Source: Dromaius novaehollandiae (lineage: Eukaryota; Chordata; Aves; Casuariiformes; Dromaiidae). Taken from it: a stretch of DNA of 64,000 bases. The stretch is taken from contig NC_088101.1 of NCBI RefSeq assembly GCF_036370855.1, positions 40,284,544 through 40,348,543 of the forward strand. The letters are read 5' to 3'. The first letter of the stretch is position 1, and the number at the start of each line of letters is the position of its first letter. Below the pieces are notes generated by a model. That model saw only the letters and a program-made list of their open reading frames with translations. It was not told the DNA's origin and searched no databases. Below, one piece after another: positions 11,853-22,371 of the stretch. The position numbers were made by a program, and so were the translations under genes.

Positions 11853-14800
11853 TGGTAAGAAGACTGTACAAACCTAGGAGAGCCACATATGTCTAAGCAG
11901 AGCATATAAATTCAGGATGTGCATCTTCACTCTTTTGAATGGGCATGATATGAAGATGAATCTAAATTTCGGGACTACGTATTCTCATTCTTACTCTTTC
12001 TTCACTTTTTATGCTATTTACTAAGGCAAACAGAGACAGTTTTCTGTTAAGTGCCATTTACTGATGTGCAAATTCTCCTCTTAACCAGATAGGAAGTTAG
12101 GAACTGAGAAAGGGGAATTTACTTTCAAAGCATGGATCCTGTTTAGGCTTTGGCCTCTTCAGTCTTGAACCGATGTGGTGGGCATTGTCCAGTCTCTGTT
12201 TTGTACCGAGTTCCCGAATCAGAAAACCATAAACGAAAAGCCCCGATGCCTGATTTGCTCTGCAGATATTTCATTCACTGCCTCCAAACCGCATCATCCA
12301 GCCTTTGGGAGGGAGCAGATCCCAAACAACAGCGATAGGGTTTTGTGAGTTTTGTAGGTTTTATTTTAAGATCTACATTTGATAGGAGTTTCCCCCACAG
12401 CTCTTTTAGATAAGGCTCGGCTGTTTTTGACATAGTAACCCCAACAAATGCTTACCTTGGCAAGTGAGTGGTATATAATTGTACTCTAACACGCGAGTGC
12501 TTTTGCATCCTAAACTAATATTCAATGGCATAAGCAACCATTTCAAATCAGTTTAAAAAATACAGAGAAACAGGCTTCCAGGTGTACTGTGGAGTCACTG
12601 AAAGAAACCACAAGATGACAAGCAAGATATCTGGCAACGTAATTTTTCTCACTATAGTGTATTTCAGAGGCTTTAGTTTAAAAGACTAAGCCTAAGCTGA
12701 CGGGAAGTTTGTGTTACCTCTCTGTGAGCTATAGTAGTGATGCTGGAACACATAGCTTCAGCTTTCACTGAAATTCAAGAACTTTTGCCAAGGTCTGACT
12801 GGTCCAGATGGCAGGAGAGGAAGAACTTTTTGAATGGAATCAGTCTACCTGGAAAAGAAACATTTCTGTAATATGTGTCTTTACAGACTTGCTGGATTTT
12901 TGAATACTTTAAAAAGTATCCAGATCAGATTCAGTTGATTTTTTTTTTCTCTCTTCGTTTCTTCACTCACATCCTGTGAAAACCCAGGGTTTGCCCCTCG
13001 TCTTTGCTCCACCTGACAGGTGTCATCGTATCTTTGATGCAGCCGTTAGCGGGCGGTACGGCTGTGGGATTTGCTGTCCAGCTGTGCAAATGACTGTGAT
13101 CTAAGGTATTTCACCTCAGTTACTTGTGTGCAGAGAACACACTAATACCTGTCCAAAAAGCTGAAAAGCTTTTTGAGATCCTTGCACGGAAAATTTTATG
13201 TGAGTGCTAGTATAATGTTGTCTACTTTATTTTAAAGCTCATGTTCACGTATTCTTTGTTTCTTTAAAGTTTGGATGAACGCACATGTCCAGCCTGCCAT
13301 TCCTCGGCCTTCCAGAGCTCCAGGAGGAGCAATAAAAAGGGAGAGTAAGTACAAAACAGAGCAAAGACTGAAGATGAGGGAAGAAACTGGTGTGTCCTAC
13401 TCCAAAGTCACCATTTGAACATTATGTGCAGGAGAGAGACCCTGGAAATGTCTCTCCTTATCTCTGCCTGGTGCCTGTGTCCCAGATCAATGTAAAGCAC
13501 TCTCCTCTCCATGGAGGATGAGTATTTGTCACCTACAGCCTCACATGGCTTTTCCCCAGATGGGGAACCTGGGGGAACCATATACAAGTATCTCTTAATT
13601 GCTTGAATTTCTATTTAGCAGGAATGAAAATTTTAGGTGCCAGTGACTTCCCACTTGCAATAACCTTTTTCTGGTGGCTTTTTATGTCTTGTTGTAAGGG
13701 ACCCTCTCTCCTTGAGAACAACCTCACGTTGTGGGAGAGATTTCCTCTTCGGTTCTCACTGCATGGAGCTGAGCTACCCTGGCAGAAATTCACCCCTTCA
13801 CCACCAAGAGGGGACTTGCAGGGCCACGGGCCCTTCCCAAAGGTCACAGCTTTTCTCAGACACCCAAGGGCTGCGATAATGGGAAAAACCCTTGGTAAAG
13901 GGTTTTCACAGCCTCAGCTGGGGTGAATCACAGATTGGTGGTTTGGGGGCATGTGTTTACTGCAATGTATGATAGGTTTTGCAGCTGATGTTAGCTGCTT
14001 TTTTCCCTGAAATCCCTACAACAGGTCACTAAGGTGTGCAGTCAGCCTCACCGCAGACCTCGGGGAAGCTGATGTGTCGTCCATACGGCAGCAACAGGCA
14101 GAAGTGAAACAGGAATGCGCAACTGTAGAAGCACAGTCATGAGCTGGGGGTGTGTGTGTCTTTCTACCTCCAGCCAGCCAAGCACGACTTTTCATTTGAC
14201 AGTGGTAATTTCTGGTCTACTGGAAAAAAGTAGCGCTTTATGGTTAATACTGGCCGAAACCAAAGAAAAAGACAGGCTAATTGAATTAACTCGAGGAGAG
14301 GTGCTTGCCAGCCTATGGTGCCAACCAGCCAGACTAGAGCTGTGTCCCCGCAGAAACTTTCTCTTGAGTCCTCCGGCCACAGTTTTGTAGGTCATAAAGA
14401 TGCAGTGGTATAGAGTGGTTGCAGTTCCCTACAGCACTGCTGTCCCACACCACATTAAAACGTGTTGCTTTTAGCTCTTTGAGTCATCGGACTAGGTCAT
14501 CAGTCCAGCTGGGGGAAGAAGATGTTACTGGCTTGCCATTTTTTAAAATAGGTCTCCCTACCAAATGCTTTCTTCTTATTCTTAAAATGAGTTTCCATGG
14601 TAACGCTGTCACTGGCACGCTCATTCTGGCAATAAAAAAGGATGAAAATAATTCCCTTTTCAGCAATCCTATGCTTGGCCTAGTAGAAGCCCCTTTTTAT
14701 TTGAGCCTTATTTACCTCTAGGGAATCTTGTCTCCTTTCACCTCTGCCAAAGGTATCCTGGGTCCCACCTCCATTCCCACTTCCTTCCACATACTGAACT

Positions 14801-15639
14801 CAAATTGGTGCCTTCTGCTGCAAGGGTAAAAATCTGGGACATTTGTGCAGCAGAATTCCCTTGTGTGTTACTTCCATTTTACCTTCTGGCTGAGTCTTCT
14901 TAACATTGCATCTAATTCTTATCAAAATGTAACTTTGCTGGAATTATTAATGGCTGTAAAAGCTCTGTTACAGGTCTGGGAGGTTACTGCTTTCAATGTG
15001 ATATTTATCACTATTTATCACTTTATTGTGCAAGATGATGCAGAATATTGTACTTCTGGCCATCACGCTCATTAGTTTCTGATGTCCTGTTGTGATAGTC
15101 CAGAGCACGTTTTAGCAGGACCACATGATGCCGAAGAGAGCCCCGTAATCTGCTGTTTGCTGGGGAATTTCTCTCGAGGAAAATTTGCAATTGCTCAAGG
15201 ATTAGTCATGCAAAGAGTCTCCAAAACCAGCCTTACATGCTATGTGGTTTTTTTTGTAGCGTCTTGCTGCAGAAACAGCTGTTGTGTGTTGAAATGAGAT
15301 GCAAGATGCAGTTTTAGCCAGCTAGAGAGAAGGCATCCTCTCTGCAATGTTACAGGTCTTCCAGACTGAAGGTTTCTTGCAGCTCATCCGACGGAAGGGC
15401 CACCCTGAAGTGCAGTCAGGCTTTTAAATAGAAGAATCTAAACACGTGGACCATACAAGCCTCATATTGTTTAATTAAAACAGTCTGTAGTGCTATTTTT
15501 GTAACTAAAATTAGAGTTTAATTTGACTAGCTTCCCTTTTGATATCTTAGTCCAGACTGGCCTCAGAAAAGGTCATGGTTGCTCCCTTGCCGCCCATTTC
15601 CATTCTAGTCTCCTGGTGATCCTACATTTTCATGAATAC

Positions 15640-15740
15640 CATAAAAAAGTAAAATTAGTATATAAAATATATACATTATATAATATACATAATAGATAAT
15701 ATATATTATATAATAAATATAAAATAAAAATAAAAAGTAT
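15640..15740. repeat. AT-rich tract (TATA/ATAT/AAAT)
   Basis: About 100 bases are composed almost only of A and T, with many short TATA and ATTATA palindromes, grading into AAAT-type repeats. It is a low-complexity tract. Confidence 0.9.
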
Positions 15741-18700
15741 TGCAACTTTTTTCCTTTGTTTAAATTAATTCTTCTCTACTCCTACCTCCATTTTACCCAT
15801 GAACTAAGGAAAAGATCTTATTCCACAGCACAATTTCTCAGACAGCAGCTTTACTGGAGTGCCTTAAACACAATAAAAACTCTTTTCCTCCCCAGTTCTT
15901 CAGCAGCTTATTAAGTGATTTTCAGTGCTTGCCTCGACATCCCAGGGGTATCAGAGCACAGTTGTGCTAACTGCCGTATGATGCACTTGCGAATCTCTGT
16001 CTCCTCTTTTCAGAGCTTGTCAGGACACCGAGCTAAATTAAAATAAAAAGGAGAGATTTTGTGCATTTCTTCCTTTTTCAGCTCCATGTTGTCAAAGGCA
16101 GCAGGCGAGTGAATCGCCTGCTATTGCGTGTTGAGCGGTTGAGCCTGGTGCTGAACGCGGTGGGAAGGTGCAATCTAGACTCCAACGTTTGGCTCCCGGC
16201 TTATTTGCAGCAACCAAAAGCCTTTGATGAGAGCAGAGAGCAGCAACGGAGCCGATTCCCTTCCCAATAAGCGTTCTTGGGATCTCCTGTCCTTCTCCAG
16301 TCCGAGAATAATTCTCACCTGCTTTCAGTTTTTTTGAAGGACCAGGTGCATTATCTTCAACTACTTAAAACAGAAATTGAAACAAACCAAGTTTTGAGCT
16401 GAGTGCTTTTTGCTTTTTTGTTTTGTTTTGTTTTCCTTTTTAGAAAGGTAACATTGAGAATAAGATTTAGAGGGTAGTTTGCACCCTTTTTCCTTGAGAA
16501 AGTTGCATCAAGCATCCTCTGTTTTCTTTTCATACGTTGGTCGGAGAAAGACTGCTTTGAAGAATTTTCCCAAAGAGAGAGATTTGAAAAGCTTGCATTT
16601 GCAGAAAGCAAAGAAAGAGCACCTAGCTCTCTTGCTGAGGATTCATAAATTGGCATAAAACCTAGATGTAACCTATGACAGGTTAAGAGTTACAGCTTGT
16701 CCACGCAAACTCTTCACCTCTGGCTTCCAGGACGCAGGAATATATGATTCTGGCATGTACGTCACCGGCTACCTGCATAAAAAAACTGACCTTTTGGAAA
16801 TACCAACCTGGCCTCCTGGCTCCTGTAAATCATACTGGAATAGAAACGTATAAACAATTTTAGAACATGGTTGCCTACTTTTTTTTGTTTTTTGTTTTTT
16901 TCCTTTTTCGTTTCATGTATTTTCTATTGGTGAGATCAGCACTTAATGAATGCACTCAATTGTTTTTTCGATTATCCCTAATTTCATGGCCACAGATAGA
17001 CCCAAGTAGCGTGGCTGCAGCTCAGGAGTCTGCACTGAGCGGTGATCTACTTTTTATATGCTCGCTTCTGCGAGAAGAAAATATTATGCCAACAGGCAAT
17101 ATAATTCCTCTAAGCAGCATTTCTAGCCTAAGTGGTAGCACGCTTTCACATCCAGAGGATTTTTCCTACCTCGCTATGTCTGTCTAGCGCTCCGGGCTCC
17201 CGCGCTGTCCGGGTCCCCCCGCGGCCGGGGGCAGCGATGTGTTTCCCGGCTCAGCGGAGGGGGATGCGCGTGGCGGCGCCGCACTCTCGCCTTCGCCGGG
17301 GGCCGCGCGGGGCTGGTCTTCTCCCGACCTCCTCAGAAATAAATTCATTAAAAAAATATTTTAGCCTCGGGGGTAGGCTATAAATTTCCTTAGTAAAACT
17401 GAAGGGGTACTTTTGTGACTTGCAGGGGCTGTATCCCCCCCTCTGCGGGTGAACAGGGTATGTGTTGTTGCTTGCGTTTTTATACTTGGGAATAGGCTAG
17501 TAGCTTGTTAACAGTACCTAGCAAGCGGGGGAAGAAAAGTGGCATTAAACCCAGCTCTGGCAAGGAGAAAGCAGATGGAAAATATGCATTTTTAATATAC
17601 CACTGGGTAAGTATATAAGAGTGGAACAACATTGGTTGTAACCTGATATCCCTCAGGAATGAGGGAAAAGCTGACTGCTTGCTCCAGTGAGCCAAAAAAT
17701 AAGAAAACATGTAAGTGCAAGTGTGTAGTCAGCCTAAGAAATAATGCTTCAGAAAGCTGCATGCAAAGCTGCAGTGCTGGATATTAAAAGGTTTTACACA
17801 GAAACACACCCTGTTATCATTTGTAAGACAGTCTTCGATAGCGTCATGCAACGCTTCTTTACGTAGCACTGGGAGAAGGTTAGATAACGTCTAATGATCT
17901 AGATTGATCCCTGACCGCAGGAACGACAGGAAAAAAAGTCTCTCTGGAGTTTTCTGAGGGCGCTTCAGGCCCCTCTGTGCGCTCTTGGGCTGCCACATCG
18001 GATGAGTTTGGAGAGCTTCCTTCTGAGCAGAGGCCTCCCGAAACAAAGCCAATTTTGAACGAGGGGGTGATGCGGAAGCTAACCCGGGGCCGGCTGCGGC
18101 TGCGGCGCCTTCCCCAGGCTCGGCGGTCTGCGCTGGACCGCCCCGCAGCAGGCCGGCCTGCCGGCGCGGGTGCTCGCACCTCGCTTTCTGTCCTGGGAGG
18201 AATGCTTGTTTGTAACACAGCTTCCACCCCGGGATAAGCATCCCGTGCTCGTGCTGGACATCAGATTCCAGCGGCAGAGGGATGGAGGCCCCGGAGACCC
18301 TTTCGCTACCGCGCGTCTGCAGCACCTGCATGAGCTCCTCGGCTCGGCCGGCCCCGCGCGGCACGCACCGCCTCCCGCGGGCTACGCAGGCGCCCAGGAA
18401 GGGTCGCGGTGGGTGCTGCGGGCCGAGCCCGGGGCCCCAAAATGCTTGGGTTTGTATTTTCCCCAAGGGAACGAGCCCTCGCTCGGCACGGCAAGGATGA
18501 GGCGCCGGGCAGGGTCGGCGCCGTGGGGACTTTTCCCGGGGTCGTCGTCAGTGGTGGGAACGAGCGGACGGGCAGCGCTTCGACGGGACCCGTCCGGGGC
18601 CCAGCGCTCGTGCTGGGATTTCGGAGGGGGGTGGGGAGCCTCCGCGTGCGCGGCGGCCTCGGGCCCTGCCGTCACCCGCGGTGCAGGGAGACGCACCGCA

Positions 18701-20457
18701 GCGTGAAAACCCCCGGCGTTCCCACAAGCATCTCTTGCTGCACGCTCTTTCTAGCTGAATTTCCCCTGCGCACGCCAAAAAAAAAAGAAAGTTTCAGATG
18801 GATGTGAAACTCTGTTTTTCTGTGTAAACCAAGCCGGGGGCGGGGAGGGGGGGTAACAGTTTTGCTGTGCACTGTGAAACCGCTGCCACGCTTTGTCCTG
18901 GAGGCAGCTGGTTTCATTGACTGAGATGATGCCCGGGACGCTCCCCTGATCCCCGGCATTAGCTGTGCGTCAAACCCGTCGTTTCAGCAAATCGCCGCCA
19001 CTCGCAGGTTTTCAGCTGCTCCTCTTGCCGCCCTTGCGCCACAAAAGAAATAAACATTTTCGACTTTTTTTGCTTACGGCAGAACATCTGTAACCCGTTA
19101 GCATCCAATGCTGGCCAGTGACGCCAGCGCTGGGTCCGGGCCCGAATCCCGGCCTTGCTCACTTGTCCGGGAGCTTGGCATCGCCACGCTCCGGTATTTT
19201 ACCAGCATGTTTATTTCTGCAATAGTAGCGCTTCAGGATTTTAAGAAAGAACTACAGCAATATTTTGCTGTGCCTAAGTCATCTGCTAATAGCAGTGTTT
19301 CCCATTTTGATGCATTTTGAAATCTCTCTGGTTTCTGTGCCATCCTTCTTTAATGCGTTCAGTGCCCCTTGCTCCTTCGAAGGCATCTACGGACAGGCGG
19401 ACTTAGCGGCATCCTTGCCCGCTACGTTTTTTTTTCCGACATACTGCAATATTAAACTGATTCCAGTTGCTTTACAGCTTTACCAGCGTTTTGCCTGCAG
19501 CCGAGCCCTGGCGAAACACGGTGCTGCCCCGGAGCAGGACGCAGCCCCCAGAAATGACGAACGCTGCTGCAGCCGGTCCGTGAGGTTTGTTACGGGCAGA
19601 GCCCCAGCAGCCGGCGAAACGCTGCCGGGAGGATGCTTTTCCTCCCCTAGGTACGTGCGCGACCCTCAGCAACAGGCTCCCAAATCTGCCGTTCGCCCGG
19701 GGTGCCGCGGGAGCAGCGCGTGATGGTTGCTACACGATGCCATCACTTCAAGCAGCGGCGCGACCTCACGGCTTCGGCAGCCCGGCGGCGGCGTCCCCGC
19801 GGCTTTCAGAGCATCCCGAGCTTTAATGCCTCTTTGAGCACAGACAATGCTCCGACGGGCCTGCTGAAGCCAAACGAAGCTTACGAAGCTTTGGCGGCTA
19901 TTGTGGCACGGCGGCTCCCGCGGGAGGCTGCACAGCCCCGCGGCGCGGAGGGGTCCCCCCGCTTCCCAGGGGACGCGCTGCACGCGCCGAAAATGTGGGC
20001 AGAGCAGGGCGAGGGAAGGACAGAGCGCGTCAGCGTATTTTTTTTTGAATTACCTAGCGTTTGATCCATACCGCAACATTGCTTTCTAAAATAAGTTAAA
20101 AAAACCTGTTTAGTATCCTTTCTTCTTTTTCTTTACTGTGCAGAGTTTGGGGTAGCTCTTTTGCTTTCTTATCTGAGATTCCAGAGCAAATGACACTATA
20201 TTTATAGTTTACCTAACCATAAAAAGCAAGGCTTGCTTTTTTTTCAATCTTTTATAAGCCACACAATTAAAACAACTTGCTATCGCCCTGTGTTGGCTGA
20301 GTCTTCTCAGGCGAGCTTGTTTTACTGCGCAGATTTTCTTTTTCTACGAAAGACACATGGGTGGGAGGGAGGAGAGAAAAACATAAGTAGGCCATGCAGT
20401 GCGCACTGCTCTTCTCCCTGCATTTAATCGCAGCACGGGAAGTCACAGAGACCAGGC

Positions 20458-20494
20458 AAAAAAAAAAAAGAAAAAAAAAGAAAAGAAAAAGAAA
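20458..20494. repeat. Poly-A/GA purine tract
   Basis: A run of A broken only by single G residues lies inside the CpG-rich domain. Confidence 0.9.
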
Positions 20495-21395
20495 TCCCCC
20501 TGCTCCGGAGCAGCAGCGAAGCGGGGTGCGGCCGTGGCGCCGGCCTGGGCCGCGGGGAGGTTTCGGGTGTGCCGGGCGCGAGGGGCTGCGCGGAGGCTGC
20601 ACCGCCACGGCGCCGTCCGAGAGCGGCCGGGTCGTCCGGGAGTCTCGCCCGCTGCCTCATTCGAGGGATTAAAAAAAAAGAAAATGTGTTTTGCAGTTTG
20701 TTTACGAGCCTTTTGCGAGGGAGCACCAGGCTTCCTGCGTGTATGCGGGAGTCACTGTGCGCGGTCACTAAGAGATGAGAGCGCCAGCTGCGATTTCGGG
20801 CTTTGCAAACCTCCCTAGCGGAGTATTCGCCCTTTTTTTTTTCCTTATGGTTTGCAGAACTAGCCTAACAACTGTTTTATCCTGTAATTTAAGCATCCAA
20901 GGGTGTATTTTTGAGTACAACGCACGAGTATGTTGAAACGCCGTTAAAAGAGCGTGCCCGGTGCGTGCTGGAGGCGCACGGCCAGCGCCAGCTCCCACGC
21001 GCCTCCGCTCACGCTCCCGTTTTACGAATTTCCTAATTGCGGGCGCGACCTCTGGGAAAACTGCGGGCACTGGAGCAGCTGCTTAAAAACGACGCAGACC
21101 AGAAAGCGCAAGCGAGGTCCCGCAGCCCAGAGCGGCACCGGGCCGCCAGGGACCACCACCCCAAGCCGACCGCACGCCGGCTTGCTTGCCGCTCCTCGCT
21201 CCCACCGTTCCCTTTGGCAGCATCGTCCCCAGGAACATCCGCACTGAGGTCAACAGAGCTGGGCTACCTCGGGTTGCCCCCCCGCCTTCCTCCCCGGCGC
21301 TCCCCTCCCCCTCCGCGCCGCCTCATTGTTTTCTGCCTTTCTTCACTTTTTTGATGCTGTTTTTCACCCAGCGGCACGCCGGCCCGGCCCGGGGC

Positions 21396-21415
21396 GGGGG
21401 GGGGGGGGGGGGGGG
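21396..21415. repeat. Poly-G tract, G20
   Basis: Twenty consecutive G follow GGGGC. They are a strong G-quadruplex candidate on the + strand (i-motif on the minus strand). About 75 bases of almost pure AT sequence follow from 21421. Confidence 0.93.
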
Positions 21416-21770
21416 AACGCGTCTAAAATAACCATAAAATAAAAGAAAAATACAAATATTTAAATAAAAAAATTTTTTAAAATAACAATTAAACAGGCCC
21501 CTCCCGAGGCGGCAGATGGGGGCTGACCACCCCCCTCCCGCTCGCTGCCTTTATTGACGAGGATGACGATGATGATGGTTTTTCAGAGGCGGTCCCGGCG
21601 CGGCACCGAGGCGGGGAGCGCGCAGGTTCCCCCCCCCGCGCGGCGCGCACATGCTGCGCCGCCCCGCCCGCGGCCCCCGCGCCGGCACGCACAGGCCCTC
21701 CCGACGCATTAAAAGAAAATTAATAAATATATATATTATATATATAACGGCGTAGATATTTAGGGGTGCG

Positions 21771-22062
21771 CGCGGCCCGCGGGGGGGCCCCGCCATGTGC
21801 TCGGCGCTGCGGGCGGAGCGGGGGGCGCGGCCATGCGCGCGCGGGCGTGGCCAGGCGGGAGAAGGGGCGTGGCCGGGGCGAGGGGAGGCGTGGCCGGGGC
21901 GAGGGGAGGCGTGGCCGGGGCGAGGGGAGGCGTGGCCGGGCGGCGGGGGGCGTGTCCGGGCGGCGGGGGGCGTGTCCGGGCGGCGGGGGGGCGTGTCCGG
22001 GCGGGCGTGGGCGTGGCCGGGGCGCGGCGGCCCAGCCGCAGCACGGCGCGGCGCGGCACGGC
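21771..22062 (+). promoter_or_regulatory. TMEM131L: TMEM131L CpG-island promoter and 5' UTR
   Basis: This extremely GC-rich block lies directly before the start codon. It holds about ten GGCGTGG/GGCGTGT boxes, which resemble Sp/KLF sites and are mostly carried by a tandem repeat. There is no plausible TATA box at normal spacing from the CpG-rich start region; the AT-rich stretch at 21713-21747 is over 300 bases from the ATG. This fits a dispersed-start CpG-island promoter. The transcription start cannot be fixed from sequence alone. Confidence 0.75.
21866..22003. repeat. GC-box minisatellite, 20-21 bp units
   Basis: Seven units begin at 21866, 21887, 21908, 21929, 21949, 21969 and 21990. The first three are identical 21-mers that start GGCGTGGCCGGGG and end CGAGGGGA. 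Later units change to a form with GGCGTGTCCGGG and a GGCGGGGGG tail, 20-21 bp long. Degenerate copies of the GGCGTGG core flank the array at 21844, 22004 and 22010. Each unit carries one GC/CACCC-type box. Confidence 0.92.
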
Positions 22063-22186
22063 ATGGCGGGGCTGCGCTACCCGCAGCAGGGCGGCTACTG
22101 CCGCGCGGCCGCGGCCATGAACCTCCTGCTGGGCGTCTTCCACGTGCTGCTGCCCTGCTGCCGCCCCGGCGGGGCGCAGGGGCAAG
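22063..22186 (+). CDS. TMEM131L: TMEM131L coding exon 1 (signal peptide)
   Basis: The exon encodes a start [19 protein letters not shown], then [20 protein letters not shown] and GQ. This is nearly the human TMEM131L (KIAA0922) N-terminus as I recall it. Residues 15-33 form the hydrophobic core of a signal peptide, with likely cleavage near residues 38-41. The ATG has G at -3 and G at +4, a strong Kozak context. The donor is G|GTGAGG at 22187, phase 1. TMEM131L is a type I membrane protein of the TMEM131 family. In that family the luminal PapD-like domains bind collagen precursors and the cytosolic tail links to the secretory machinery. TMEM131L has also been reported to dampen canonical Wnt signalling in thymocytes. 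Only the first 221 residues, in seven exons, lie in this window. The frame stays open upstream to about 21764 but contains no ATG before 22063, so this start is preferred. Confidence 0.95.
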
Positions 22187-22300
22187 GTGAGGGCGGCGCG
22201 GGGGGCGGCGGGGCTCGGCCGGGCCGGGCCGGGCCGGGCGCTGCGGCGGGGCGGCCCCGCGGCGCGGCGTGACCGTGTGCGGTTGTGTCTCTGCCCGCAG
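22187..22300 (+). other. TMEM131L: TMEM131L intron 1 (114 bp, extremely GC-rich)
   Basis: A very short phase-1 intron runs from GTGAGGGCGG to CTGCCCGCAG. It contains a GGCCG pentamer repeat and is embedded in the CpG island. Confidence 0.92.
22217..22239. repeat. (GGCCG)n pentamer repeat
   Basis: Between four and five GGCCG units lie within TMEM131L intron 1. Confidence 0.9.
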
Positions 22301-22371
22301 CCATGGAGCCGATCCCCGGCGTGGTGGAGCTGTGGCCGGCCGAGGAGGGGGAGCTGCTGCTGCCCGCCCAG
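22301..22371 (+). CDS. TMEM131L: TMEM131L coding exon 2
   Basis: This 71-bp exon between GCAG and GTGAGA completes Ala-42 and encodes [20 protein letters not shown] followed by PAQ. The human protein, from memory, has [23 protein letters not shown]. It is the start of the mature luminal segment. The exon ends in phase 0 at residue 65. Confidence 0.94.

Larger units (their letters stand above)
5226..17170. other. Intergenic region between MND1 and TMEM131L
   Basis: No coding exon is recognisable on either strand in this 12-kb AT-leaning stretch. Open frames are short, often end in homopolymer-encoded Lys or Phe runs, and lack family motifs. It contains poly-T, poly-A and (AAAT)n tracts, a C18-A20 block, a 24-bp tandem duplication, an AT-rich tract at 15640-15740 and a probable MIR-type SINE relic at 8935-8993. 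A locally GC-richer stretch lies at about 8960-10050. It may be a regulatory or transcribed element, but nothing proves it. Confidence 0.7.
17171..21770. promoter_or_regulatory. Extended patchy CpG-rich domain upstream of TMEM131L
   Basis: CpG-dense blocks occur at about 17171-17330, 17950-18970, 19370-20060, 20500-20800, 20920-21420 and 21590-21700, separated by AT-richer gaps. Open frames up to about 190 codons occur on both strands here. They overlap one another, match nothing recognisable, and are expected in GC-rich DNA, where stop codons are rare. The block probably belongs to the TMEM131L promoter domain. It could also include another start site or a non-coding RNA promoter, but no splice-linked exon is recognisable. 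Confidence 0.6.

Noticed and set aside
17880-18807. Overlapping open frames of up to 191 codons on both strands in CpG-rich DNA
   Set aside because: Stops are rare in GC-rich DNA, the frames overlap each other on both strands, and none shows a recognisable domain.
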